From contig JAFDDR010000064.1 of NCBI GenBank assembly GCA_019310785.1, positions 1 to 47,668 on the forward strand: a stretch of 47,668 nucleotides of DNA, written 5' to 3'. The position numbers were made by a program, and so were the translations under genes. The notes under the pieces are model-generated. The model searched no databases. It was given only the letters and a program-made list of their open reading frames with translations, and was not told the origin of the DNA. The stretch is from Deltaproteobacteria bacterium (GTDB lineage Bacteria > Desulfobacterota > DSM-4660 > Desulfatiglandales > Desulfatiglandaceae). Below, piece by piece: positions 1 through 8,344 of this stretch (the first letter of the stretch is position 1; the number at the start of each line of letters is the position of its first letter).

Positions 1-765
1 ATCCTCGTATCCCGTGATGTCTTTGATGACACCTAAGGGATAAGTCTTGACCATTTCATTGTTAACCCAGTCCCAGGCATCTTTGGATGAAAGCTTCCAG
101 TTTGTGGGGCAGGGGGAGAGCAGTTCGATTAGGGCAAAACCCAGGTCGTCCAACTGGCATTGATATGCCTTTTTGATAGCCTTCTTGGCACGGCGGATAT
201 ATTTGACTGAAGTGAGAGCGCAGCGCTCGATATAGACCACGCCGTCGCTCACGGCTAACATCCGGGAGATATCGATAGGCTGGCCGTGCAGTCTGGGATC
301 GCGACCGCCCGGAGCGGTGGTCGCATTCTGGCCCAAGAGGGTGGTTGGGGCCATCTGGCCGCCGGTCATACCGTAAATGGCGTTGTTGATAAAGATGGTG
401 GAAATTCGCTCGCCGCGATTGGCGGCGTGGATAGTCTCCGCCGTGCCGATGGCCGCCAGATCGCCGTCGCCCTGATAAGTCAGCACAAACTTGTCCGGAT
501 GTACCCGCTTGATACCGGTAGCCACGGCAAGAGCCCGGCCGTGCGGGGCCTCAACCATATCAAAATTGAAGTAATTGTAAGCCAGGACGGCACAGCCGAC
601 CGGTGGAACCCCTATTGTCTTTTCGCGCAGGCCCATTTCGTCCAGGCACTCGGCCACCAGCCGATGTGCTATGGAGTGGCCGCAGCCGGGACAGTAATGG
701 GTCGGGTTATCCTTCAGGGATTCGGGCCGACCAAAGACTTTCTTGTAAGCAAGTTCAGCGCTCAT
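1..765 (-). CDS. 2-oxoacid:ferredoxin oxidoreductase beta subunit (TPP-binding), partial
   Basis: Partial gene: reading on the minus strand from the ATG at 765, the frame is open for 255 codons to the window edge without a stop. Near the N-terminus it has the CPGCGHS motif of TPP-binding beta subunits. A GDGDLAAIG stretch followed by INNAIYGMTGGQ forms the Mg-TPP site (GDG...NN). It should catalyse oxidative decarboxylation of a 2-oxoacid with CoA and ferredoxin, together with the alpha subunit upstream. Its ATG overlaps the TGA of that subunit (ATGA), so they are translationally coupled. A gamma subunit probably lies beyond the edge. Whether the substrate is 2-oxoisovalerate, 2-oxoglutarate or another 2-oxoacid cannot be told from the sequence. 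Confidence 0.93.
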   Translation of the reverse strand, partial: MSAELAYKKVFGRPESLKDNPTHYCPGCGHSIAHRLVAECLDEMGLREKTIGVPPVGCAVLAYNYFNFDMVEAPHGRALAVATGIKRVHPDKFVLTYQGDGDLAAIGTAETIHAANRGERISTIFINNAIYGMTGGQMAPTTLLGQNATTAPGGRDPRLHGQPIDISRMLAVSDGVVYIERCALTSVKYIRRAKKAIKKAYQCQLDDLGFALIELLSPCPTNWKLSSKDAWDWVNNEMVKTYPLGVIKDITGYED

Positions 766-1856
766 ACTTCAATCCTCCGTCCCACCTTGCCGTCGCCTTT
801 TGCGGCTGAGCGGAGGAACTCCGCCACTTCGGCCGGGGTGGGAATGACCCCGCCGGGAACGCCGTATAAGAATATCTCGGAGCGCTCGCCCACGGAGAGT
901 GTTACATCTTCGACCATCTGGCCCATGGATAACTCGAAGACGGCCACCTTTCGGGCTTTTCGGGCCAACTCGCGCAAGGGCCTGACGGGAAAGGGCCACA
1001 GGGTGATGGGCCTGAACAGGCCAACGGCCATGCCCTCCCCGCGCAACTCGTCCACTGCGCTTTCGGCAATGCGTGCGGCCGTGCCATAAGAGACTATAAT
1101 CATGTCGGCGTCGTCCGTTGCCTTGGTCTCCCAGCGCTGTTCAGCGGCCGTTATCCGGTCATATTTTTCCTGGAGAAGCAGGTTGTGGTCGCGGAGCTGG
1201 CCTTGCTGGCCCAGGAACATGGAAAATATGGCCCTGGCTTCCCTGCCTTCGCATCCATTCAGGGCCCAGTCTTTTCCGGGCAGGTCTTTGAGGTCTATGA
1301 AATCGGGAAAGACGACCGGCTCCATGACCTGACCCATCAGGCCGTCACCCATTAACATCACCGGGTTGCGGTATTTGTCCGCAAGATCAAAGGCCAGAAA
1401 TGTGAGTTCCACGAGTTCCTGGCCGCCGGCCGGGGCCAGGACCGGGGTTCGGTAGTCGCCGTTGCCGCCTCCGCGGGTGGCCTGGAAGTAATCTGCCGCA
1501 GAAGGACGGATGTTGCCCAGGCCCGGTCCTCCGCGCATCATGTTGACAATAACGGCGGGCAGTTCCATGCCGGCCATGTAAGAGATGCCCTCCTGCTTTA
1601 ACGCGATGCCCGGTGATGACGAGGAGGTCATAGCTCGACCTCCTGCAGCCGAGGCGCCCAGGACCATGTTGATTGAAGCAATTTCGCTTTCACCCTGGAT
1701 GAAGGTTCCGCCCACGTCGAGCATGCGTGCCGAGAGGTACTCAGGGAGTTCGTTCTGCGGGGTGATGGGATAACCGAAATAGTATCGGCAACCGGCGCGC
1801 ACCGCCGCCTCTCCGACCACGTGCGAGCCGTTCATTAACATCTTTTCACTGGGCAC
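762..1856 (-). CDS. vorB: 2-oxoacid:ferredoxin oxidoreductase alpha subunit, VorB type
   Basis: 364 aa. The N-terminal part has the pyrimidine-binding (PYR) domain signature YFGYPITPQNELPEY and the QGESEIASINMVLGAS segment typical of KorA/VorB/PorA alpha subunits. A GDGLMGQVMEPV segment in the middle is characteristic of the VorB branch. The C-terminal third is the transketolase-C-like domain. It forms the heterodimeric core with the beta subunit and reduces ferredoxin from a 2-oxoacid plus CoA, or runs in reverse for CO2 fixation. The start is a GTG at 1856, chosen because GAGG precedes it; an ATG at 1841 is possible. It overlaps the ferredoxin gene by 11 nt and the beta gene by 4 nt. VorB versus KorA assignment is by sequence resemblance only. 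Confidence 0.9.
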   Translation of the reverse strand: MPSEKMLMNGSHVVGEAAVRAGCRYYFGYPITPQNELPEYLSARMLDVGGTFIQGESEIASINMVLGASAAGGRAMTSSSSPGIALKQEGISYMAGMELPAVIVNMMRGGPGLGNIRPSAADYFQATRGGGNGDYRTPVLAPAGGQELVELTFLAFDLADKYRNPVMLMGDGLMGQVMEPVVFPDFIDLKDLPGKDWALNGCEGREARAIFSMFLGQQGQLRDHNLLLQEKYDRITAAEQRWETKATDDADMIIVSYGTAARIAESAVDELRGEGMAVGLFRPITLWPFPVRPLRELARKARKVAVFELSMGQMVEDVTLSVGERSEIFLYGVPGGVIPTPAEVAEFLRSAAKGDGKVGRRIEV

Positions 1857-2088
1857 GATACACCTCGATGGCTACTTCGGGACAAACCGTGGCACACTGG
1901 GAGCACCCTGTGCACCCCTTTTCGCCTTCTGATAAGTTTTCCTTAAATCGAGCCGGAAAGTAGCCTTTCTTATTGAGTGACTCGTCAACTTCGATTCTGT
2001 GAGTCGGGCAAACGTCGATACAGAGATGGCAGCCCTTGCACAATTCCCTGTCTATTGTTATTCGACCTTTTTTTGTCTTCTTTGCCAT
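1846..2088 (-). CDS. 2x[4Fe-4S] ferredoxin subunit of the 2-oxoacid oxidoreductase
   Basis: 80 aa starting at ATG 2088, which has a GGAG ribosome-binding site about 5 nt upstream; an upstream in-frame ATG at 2124 has no such site. Two CxxCxxCxxxCP clusters are visible (CKGCHLCIDVCP and CTGCSQCATVCP), as in delta/gamma ferredoxin-like subunits of KorABCD/VorABCD. It carries electrons from the TPP centre to soluble ferredoxin. It is the first gene of the minus-strand operon, and its end overlaps the alpha-subunit start. Confidence 0.92.
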   Translation of the reverse strand: MAKKTKKGRITIDRELCKGCHLCIDVCPTHRIEVDESLNKKGYFPARFKENLSEGEKGCTGCSQCATVCPEVAIEVYRAQ

Positions 2089-2182
2089 GATCTCCAACCG
2101 CGTGTTTTCAACTGAACCGGGCACCCGTTTCCATGAGGGTGTCAGGCGCGTAATACTCTACAGCTTTTTTAACAAACTTTTT

Positions 2183-2211
2183 TATTTATGCCTGGCTTTT
2201 CGTTTTGTCAA
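2183..2211 (-). promoter_or_regulatory. Sigma70-like promoter of the 2-oxoacid oxidoreductase operon
   Basis: On the minus strand, TTGACA (2211-2206) is separated by 17 nt from TAAATA (2188-2183). The predicted start lies near 2176, about 90 nt upstream of the ferredoxin ATG. The -35 is perfect and the -10 has four of six consensus bases. Confidence 0.55.
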
Positions 2212-2247
2212 GCTTTTTCCATTGATTTTAGTGTGTTTATGAAATTA

Positions 2248-2277
2248 TTGACAAAATCTTTTAATTAAGCCTATATC
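2248..2277 (+). promoter_or_regulatory. Sigma70-like promoter facing the histidine kinase gene
   Basis: TTGACA at 2248-2253 is followed, 17-18 nt later, by CTATAT/TATATC (2271-2277). It is divergent from the oxidoreductase promoter. A transcript from here would carry the palindromic element at 2336-2525 in its leader. Confidence 0.45.
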
Positions 2278-2335
2278 CTAATCTCTGCGAGTGGGCATCG
2301 GCATCAATGGATCGGGGGATCGCGGCATCATGTTT

Positions 2336-2525
2336 ACCCTAACGTTGCATAAATCTTTGGTCCAAAAGCGCTATGCTCTCTCCATATCAGGCCATAAAGA
2401 AACATTGGGCCATTTTCAAGACTTCACCGTATATTGAATACGCTTTCACCCTTGAAAATGGCCCAATGTCCCTTGCTGACCTAATCTAAAGCGTTTTGAA
2501 CTCAAATTTTATGCAACGTTAGGGT
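2336..2525. mobile_element. MITE-like non-coding palindromic element (190 bp)
   Basis: An 18-bp perfect terminal inverted repeat is present: accctaacgttgcataaa at 2336-2353 and its complement at 2508-2525. Inside is a second perfect 19-bp inverted repeat (acattgggcc... at 2402-2420, complement at 2451-2469) around a 30-bp loop. Partial symmetry also continues next to the outer arms (ccaaaagcgct versus gcgttttga). There is no ORF. Nested palindromes with precise ends are typical of miniature inverted-repeat elements. The element ends 15 bp before the kinase start codon, so it forms most of that gene's leader. It could instead be a large regulatory RNA fold; no second copy is seen in this window. 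Confidence 0.6.
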
Positions 2526-2540
2526 TTAAACGGGAGGATT

Positions 2541-3782
2541 ATGATGACCAGTCCAACTAAATTTGAAAACTATTTCAATGTTTTTCGTGATATTATACGA
2601 TCTATGCACGGCAGCCAAAGTCTTAAAGAGGTCCTCAATGTGGTGGTGACGAAATCTGCCAAAGTTCTGGACGCCAAAGGGGCCCTGCTCAGGATCCTCA
2701 ACGAAGAAACCAATCTTTTCGAGGTGCGCGCGGCCTATGGATTAGGCGAACACTATATTTCCAAGGGTCCTGTTTCCACCGAAAAAATTCTATCTGATAC
2801 ATCCGAACTGCACAAAGTCAAGATAATCACGGACATCTGGAACGCCCCCCGTGTTGAATACCCGCAGCAAAAATGGGATGAAGGTATTCGCATGATGCTC
2901 GACGTTCCTTTGGCCATCCAGGATCAGATGTTTGGGATTATTCGTATCTACCTGAGCCAGCAACGGTCGTTTTCCAGAGACGAACTGGATTTCATTGTCA
3001 CGGTGGCCGCGCACTGCGCCTGTGTCATCAAACGGGTCCAGCTTATGGAAAACCAGCGGGAGCACTTCACGCACCTGGCAACCCATATGGAGAAATTGTC
3101 ATCGTTAGGGCGCATGGCCGCTGGAATTGCTCACGAAATCAACAATCCCCTGGGCGGCATCCTGCTTTTCAGCTCCAACATGAGCAAAAAAGTTCCGGCG
3201 GGCGATCCCCTTGAGAAAGGCTTGAAAATTATCATCAGGGAAACTCAGCGGTGTAAAACTATTATTCAGGGGCTGCTCGAATTCGCACGGGATGAAAAGC
3301 CTCAAAAGGTCCCGGCCAACATCAACGATATTATTAAAACCGTCCTGGGCATTGTGGAAAACGAGTTTTATTTGCGGCGTGTTACCCTTGAAAAAGAGCT
3401 GGCTCAAGACATGGTAAAAACGTTATTAGATGAAAATCAGATTGAACAGGTATTTATCAATCTTCTGCTCAATGCCCTGCACGCCGTCGAAGAACATGGC
3501 CGGGTCACTGTTTATAGCACTGTGGATCCGCTGCAGGACAAAATCACGGTCGAGATTGCCGACAACGGCTGCGGCATTTCCGCAAAGAACGTGAAAAAAA
3601 TCTTCGAGCCTTTCTACACCACCCGCGCCGGCGGAACCGGGCTCGGGTTATCCGTCAGTTACGGGATAATCAAGAATCATGAAGGCGATATCCGGGTCTT
3701 CAGTGAACTGGGTAAAGGCAGTCGTTTTATGATTGAATTTCCCATCCTGGCTGAAAAACCCAACGGAAAGGAGGGCGCATGA
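2541..3782 (+). CDS. GAF-domain sensor histidine kinase
   Basis: 413 aa, with no transmembrane segment, so predicted cytoplasmic. Residues about 20-170 read as a GAF sensor domain. A linker leads to the HisKA dimerisation domain with the H-box GIAHEINNPLGG (His198 phosphoacceptor). The HATPase domain follows, with an N-box (NLLLNALHAV), G1 (DNGCGI), F (FEPFYTTR) and G2 (GTGLGLSVSYGI). This H-box/N-box type belongs to the NtrB/AtoS-like class. The start ATG has GGGAGG upstream. The stop overlaps the following response regulator (ATGA), so they form a two-component pair. The ligand is unknown. Its leader contains the palindromic element at 2336-2525. Confidence 0.9.
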   Translation: MMTSPTKFENYFNVFRDIIRSMHGSQSLKEVLNVVVTKSAKVLDAKGALLRILNEETNLFEVRAAYGLGEHYISKGPVSTEKILSDTSELHKVKIITDIWNAPRVEYPQQKWDEGIRMMLDVPLAIQDQMFGIIRIYLSQQRSFSRDELDFIVTVAAHCACVIKRVQLMENQREHFTHLATHMEKLSSLGRMAAGIAHEINNPLGGILLFSSNMSKKVPAGDPLEKGLKIIIRETQRCKTIIQGLLEFARDEKPQKVPANINDIIKTVLGIVENEFYLRRVTLEKELAQDMVKTLLDENQIEQVFINLLLNALHAVEEHGRVTVYSTVDPLQDKITVEIADNGCGISAKNVKKIFEPFYTTRAGGTGLGLSVSYGIIKNHEGDIRVFSELGKGSRFMIEFPILAEKPNGKEGA

Positions 3783-4174
3783 TGCAATTGCTCAGAGTAC
3801 TGGTTATTGACGATGAAAGTGTTATTTGCGACGCCTGCGAGTTGGTTCTGTCGGAAAAGGGCCACACGGTAACCTTGAGGAACAACGGAAGGACCGGATT
3901 AGATGCCATTCGTGAGGGCACCTATGACATTCTTCTGCTGGACATGAAGTTGCCCGACATCGACGGCATGGATATACTGAAGGTCGTCCAGGAAGAAAAA
4001 CCCGAACTGTGCACAATTGTAATGACCGGATACTCCAGCATATCAAATGCAGTTCAGGCCATGAGACAGGGGGCTGATAATTATTTAGCCAAACCTTTTA
4101 CCGAAGATGAACTGTTGCAAGCAATCGAAGAATCTTATGCTACTCGCTCACATGCCCATACGAAGCAAAAATGA
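3779..4174 (+). CDS. Single-domain response regulator (CheY-like)
   Basis: 131 aa consisting almost only of a receiver domain. The acidic pair D11-D12, phosphoacceptor D55 (LLLDMKLP), T83 in the VMTGYSS strand, and K105 in YLAKPF are all in place. There is no output domain, so the phosphosignal must pass to a partner protein, or the protein acts in a phosphorelay. It is translationally coupled to the upstream kinase by a 4-nt overlap, making that kinase its likely phosphodonor. Confidence 0.9.
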   Translation: MMQLLRVLVIDDESVICDACELVLSEKGHTVTLRNNGRTGLDAIREGTYDILLLDMKLPDIDGMDILKVVQEEKPELCTIVMTGYSSISNAVQAMRQGADNYLAKPFTEDELLQAIEESYATRSHAHTKQK

Positions 4175-4267
4175 CCCGGAGGCGGCATGGCCGGTTTTGT
4201 ACGATTAAACCCCTGTTGCTGATGTGAAAGCAGTAAAAACCGTATCCGTATATCAACAAAATCAGCG

Positions 4268-4296
4268 TTGACAATCAACATCACCTCTGATAATTG
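4268..4296 (+). promoter_or_regulatory. Sigma70-like promoter upstream of second response regulator
   Basis: TTGACA at 4268-4273, a 17-nt spacer, then TAATTG at 4291-4296. It lies about 57 nt before the start codon at 4353, suggesting this regulator can be transcribed separately from the kinase pair. Confidence 0.4.
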
Positions 4297-4352
4297 GATA
4301 ATATCTTTCCGGTGTTTTTTAAAAGACCCATTTGTTTTGGAGGAGAAATATT

Positions 4353-4979
4353 ATGAAAGAAACACATATTTTAGTAATGGAAGACGACGCCACCATCTCT
4401 GCGGCATTAGATATGATTTTAACGGAAGCAGGTTATGATGTTGACGTTGCTGAAACGGGTGAGGCCGCTCTTGAACTTTTCGGGCAAAAACGATTTGATT
4501 TGATTATAGCGGACTTAAAATTACCGGGTATTAATGGTATGGAAGTCATAAAACAAATTAAAGAAAAAACGCCTGAAATGGAAGTCATTGTAATCACGGG
4601 TGTCGGTACTCAACCCATAGCAGAGGAAGCCCTGGAATTGGGAGCGCATGACTTTTTGCCTAAGCCATTTACTGATGATCAGATCAAGACAGCTATCAAT
4701 GAAGCACTTAAACAGCATGATGCAGGCCCTTTCCGTCTTTTCTCATTAATTCAAAAACGAGAAGTTCTTGGCGTATTAAGTCGTGCGGCTGATGACCAAA
4801 AGTTTTGGGAGGATTTAATGGAATTAGGCTCTGAAGCGTTAGAGAAAAGCCAGTTGATAGGTGATGCCAAAGCGGCTATCGCTTCGGGTGATTTAAAATG
4901 GATCAATGAAAACGTGGGAGAATTGAATCAAAAGCAACTGAAATTTATTTACAAGAGGTTGGAGAGGGAAACCTATTGA
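4353..4979 (+). CDS. Response regulator with short uncharacterised C-terminal domain
   Basis: 208 aa from ATG 4353; GGAGGA lies 8 nt upstream, which is why I prefer it to the in-frame ATG at 4332. Residues 1-125 are a receiver domain: E10-D11-D12, phosphoacceptor D54 (IIADLKLP), T/G in VITGVG, and the LPKPF lysine. The last 80 residues are helical and charged and contain AIASGDLKWINENVGEL, a segment I cannot assign to a DNA-binding or enzymatic output family. It may be a protein-interaction domain. It lies downstream of the kinase/regulator pair with a 178-nt gap holding its own promoter-like sequence. The base composition is more AT-rich than its neighbours. Confidence 0.85.
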   Translation: MKETHILVMEDDATISAALDMILTEAGYDVDVAETGEAALELFGQKRFDLIIADLKLPGINGMEVIKQIKEKTPEMEVIVITGVGTQPIAEEALELGAHDFLPKPFTDDQIKTAINEALKQHDAGPFRLFSLIQKREVLGVLSRAADDQKFWEDLMELGSEALEKSQLIGDAKAAIASGDLKWINENVGELNQKQLKFIYKRLERETY

Positions 4980-5140
4980 GTGAGAGTTTAAGAACTCAAT
5001 ATCGACTATGCTGCTGTTACTATTTAACCGTTACCCGCCCCAATAGTGCAGAAAACCTCGTAATTTCATTATTTTTGCTCGGTCCCGAGACGAAGCCATT
5101 CTCGGAAAGCCTCCTATAAGTATAAGTTCTCAAATACCTC

Positions 5141-5170
5141 TTGACAAAAAAACGCCATTTTTAATATAAG
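5141..5170 (+). promoter_or_regulatory. Sigma70-like promoter of the hdrA operon
   Basis: TTGACA at 5141-5146, then an 18-nt spacer and TATAAG at 5165-5170 (or 17 nt and ATATAA). The predicted transcription start near 5177 leaves an 80-nt leader before hdrA. Confidence 0.5.
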
Positions 5171-5177
5171 TCGGCTA

Positions 5178-5193
5178 TGTGACTTTTTTCACA
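5178..5193 (+). promoter_or_regulatory. CRP/FNR-family operator-like palindrome
   Basis: TGTGA (5178-5182), six spacer bases, TCACA (5189-5193); the symmetry extends one base further on each side (ATGTGA/TCACAT). This is the consensus half-site arrangement of CRP-family regulators, also used by HcpR in sulfate reducers. It sits at or just past the predicted transcription start, a position more consistent with repression than activation. The regulator is not encoded in this window. Confidence 0.5.
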
Positions 5194-5255
5194 TTCACTC
5201 ATATAAACCACGATGTTGCAAAAATGATCCTTATATAATTGATGAGGAGTCAAAA

Positions 5256-8200
5256 ATGAAAGCAGAAAAAGTCAAAAACGTTCAGGGATCCGTGATGGTG
5301 GTTGGAGGAGGCATTGCCGGGATGCAGGCGACCCTGGATATGGCAAACTCCGGTTTTTATGTCCATATGTTGGAAAAATCACCTGGTATCGGCGGGGTCA
5401 TGGCCCAGTTGGACAAGACCTTTCCCACCAATGATTGCTCCATGTGAATTCTTGCCCCGAAACTGGTCGAGGTCGGCCGGCATATCAATATCGACTTACT
5501 CACGCTGAGTGAGGTGAAAGATATTTCGGGAACAGAAGGGAATTTTACTGTAAATGTTATCCAGCATCCGCGTTTTGTGGATATGGACAAATGCATTGCC
5601 TGCGGGACGTGTGCTGAGAAATGCCCGAAAAAAGTGGATGATATCTATAATGAGAGTCTGATAAAGCGCAAGGCCATTTATGTGCCCTATTCACAGACTG
5701 TTCCTCTTAAATATGCTATTGATGAGGAGAACTGTATCTTTTTCAAAAAGGGGAAATGCAGGGCCTGCGAAAAGTTCTGCGAGGCCGGGGCCATAAATTT
5801 TGATGAGCAGGAAAAAGAAATCACCTTGAATGTGGGATCTATAATCCTTGCCCCCGGATTCAAGTCCTTTGATCCGAGCAAATACGATACCTATTCATAC
5901 TCCTCCATGCCCAATGTAGTCACCTCCCTGGAATTCGAACGCATACTGTCTGCAACCGGTCCCTTTATGGGCCATCTGGTAAGACCTTCGGATAACAAAG
6001 AGCCGAATAAGGTCGCCTGGCTCCAATGCGTGGGCTCAAGGGATGTCAACCGTTGTGATAATGGTTATTGCTCTTCCGTATGCTGCATGTACGCTATCAA
6101 GCAAACGGTCATTGCCAGGGAACACAGCAAGATTCCGTTAGATTGCTCCGTGTTCTATATGGACATGCGGACCCATGGAAAGGACTTTGACCGCTATTAT
6201 GAAAATGCCAAAAAGGACGGGGTAAAGTTTGTCCGGTCCCGGATACATACGGTTGAACCGGTACCGGGTACCGATGATGTGTCGGTTCATTATACCGAGG
6301 ATGACGGCGTGCTGAAAGAAGAGATCTTTGACATGTTCGTGCTTTCCACGGGTCTTGAGACGGATGAAAATGTTGTGGCCCTTTCAGAGCGGCTTGGCAT
6401 TGAGCTTGACGAATACCACTTTACCCAGACGGACAGTTTTCATCCGGTTTCCACTTCTGTGCCCGGAATCTATGCCTGCGGCGCCTTTACCGGTCCTAAG
6501 GATATCCCCCTTTCGGTCATGGAAGCGAGCGCTGCCTCATGTGCCGCAACCGAGAGACTGGCTTCCGCGCGAAATACTCAAACCAGGGAGCTCGAAATAC
6601 CACCTGAAAAGGATGTCTCACGGGAACCTCCAAAGATCGGGGTATTTGTGTGTAATTGCGGCATCAACATCGGGGGTGTGGTAAGGGTCCCTGAGGTGGC
6701 GGAATATGCCAGGACACTTCCGAATGTGGTTTATGCAGAGGAAAACCTGTTTACCTGTTCCCAGGATACCCAGGACAAGATGACGGAGGTCATAAAGGAA
6801 CAGGACCTGAACCGTGTTGTCGTGGCCGCGTGTACGCCCAAGACCCACGAGGAACTTTTCCAGGAAACCTTGATCAATGCAGGCCTGAACAAGTATCTCT
6901 TCGAGATGGCCAATATCAGGAACCATGACTCATGGGTCCATTCGGACGATCCGGATGCTGCAACAGAAAAGGCAAAGGACCTCGTACGCATGTCCGTGGC
7001 CAAGGCCGGGCTTATAAGCCCATTGACCCAGACGGACCTGGGCGTAACCCATGCGGGGCTCGTGGTAGGGGGCGGCATCGCGGGAATGACGGCGGCCCTG
7101 TCATTAGCTCACCAGGGCTATCCCGTCCATATAATTGAAAAATCGGATTCCCTTGGAGGAAACGGAAATAGGGTTTTAAGGGCATACAAAGGTGAAGAGG
7201 TTGCCTCTTTTGTAGAGGAAATGGTGAAGGAGGTGGAATCCGAGGAACTCGTAACCGTTCACATGAATTCCACGATTACAAACGTGGACGGCTTTGTGGG
7301 TAATTTCAAGACAGACGTGAGCAACGGATCGTCAAGCGAGACAATAGAGCATGGCGTGGCGATCCTTGCAACCGGTGCGAAGGAATACAAACCGGACGAG
7401 TACCTGTACGGCGAACACGGGGCCGTGGTGACACACTTAGAGATGGACGAGCTGTTCCGGAAAAATGATCCACGGGTGGAAAAGGCCGGGGATGTGGTCT
7501 TTATTCAGTGCGTTGGTTCAAGAGATGAAGAAAGGCCTTATTGTTCAAAGGTATGCTGCACCCATTCCGTGGAAAGCGCGCTGGAGTTCAAACGAAGAAA
7601 CCCGAAGGTTAATGTATATATCCTTTACAGAGACATGAGGACGTATGGCAAGAGGGAGGATTTATATAGGGAGGCAAGGGCCGAGGGGGTCCTTTTTATC
7701 CGTTATTCCTTAGATGAGAAGCCCGTGGTCACCGCGGACGGTGACCGGGTGCAGGTGGAATTCAGGGATCCGATCCTTGACCGCAGGTTAGCGGTTAAGG
7801 CGGATATCCTGTGTTTAGCAACTGCCATTGTTTCTCACAAGGATACTGCGCTGACCCAGTTCTTTAAGGTTCCAATGGATGCGGATGGGTGGCTATTGGA
7901 GGCCCACCAGAAGTTGAGGCCCGTAGATTTTCCCAATGATGGCGTCTTTCTCTGCGGCATGGCCCATTATCCAAAACCGATCGACGAGAGTATTGCCCAG
8001 GCAAAGGCGGCCGCGTCTCGTGCGCTTACATTCCTTACCCTGGAAAACATCAAGGTGGGTGGCGTGGTCTCCGAAATCATACCCGAGTTATGTTCCGGAT
8101 GCCTTGGGTGCATAAATGTGTGCCCTTATGGCGCGATCACATTTGATGATGAGAAAAAGATAGCCGTGGTGAACCAGGCATTGTGCAAGGGTTGTGGGGC

Positions 8201-8291
8201 CTGCGCCGCTGCGTGTCCCTGCGAGGCCCCGGTTCTTATGGGATTTAATAACGAACAGCTTTATGCCCAGATCAAGAGCGCACTGGCTTAG
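5256..8291 (+). CDS. hdrA: Selenocysteine-containing HdrA, tandem two-module flavoprotein
   Basis: 1011 aa if the in-frame TGA at 5445-5447 is read as selenocysteine (Sec64). The reading frame continues with perfect HdrA sequence across it: TNDCSM-U-ILAPKLVEVGRH, where the Sec replaces the usual Cys of the CSxC motif. Module 1 has an FAD motif GGGIAGM from residue 17, Sec64, and ferredoxin-type cysteines from residue 113. Module 2 has the N-terminal CNCGINIGG and VVAACTPKTHEELF segments, then a second FAD motif GGGIAGM near residue 605 without the CSxC segment. Two C-terminal [4Fe-4S] clusters start near residue 946 (CSGCLGC, CKGCGAC). HdrA is the flavin-based bifurcating subunit of heterodisulfide reductase-type complexes. 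It is first in an operon with mvhD and formate dehydrogenase genes. Confidence 0.93.
5445..5476 (+). promoter_or_regulatory. Sec UGA codon and bacterial-type SECIS in hdrA
   Basis: UGA at 5445-5447 is followed 9 nt later by a stem-loop. CCGA (5457-5460) pairs with UCGG (5473-5476); an AA/G internal bulge and a CU/AG extension follow. The apical loop GGUCG is at 5465-5469, starting 18 nt past the UGA. A GGUC-containing loop at this distance is typical of SelB-recognised elements such as that of fdhF. Confidence 0.7.
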
Positions 8292-8306
8292 GAATTTCAA
8301 TTTTTA

Positions 8307-8331
8307 AATAAGATCGTGAAGCGATTTTATT
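8307..8331 (+). promoter_or_regulatory. Intercistronic hairpin between hdrA and mvhD
   Basis: AATAAGATCG (8307-8316) pairs with CGATTTTATT (8322-8331) with one G-U pair and a 5-nt loop. The hairpin ends directly before the AAGGAGAG ribosome-binding site of mvhD. There is no T-run after it, so it is not a classical terminator; it may affect translation initiation or mRNA processing. Confidence 0.45.
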
Positions 8332-8344
8332 AAGGAGAGATAGC

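Noticed and set aside
286-1089. 267-aa plus-strand ORF over the oxidoreductase genes
   Set aside because: It is antisense to two well-supported subunits with conserved TPP and PYR motifs; a shadow frame caused by high GC.
2336-2525. Rho-independent terminator
   Set aside because: Arms are separated by long spacers and there is no T-run; precise nested ends fit a MITE or large RNA fold better.
5445-5514. Premature stop splitting hdrA into two genes (same pattern at 8549, 10272 and 13926)
   Set aside because: Each TGA falls at a conserved Cys/Sec position, the frame continues perfectly and a stem-loop follows at constant spacing; these are Sec codons, not pseudogenes.
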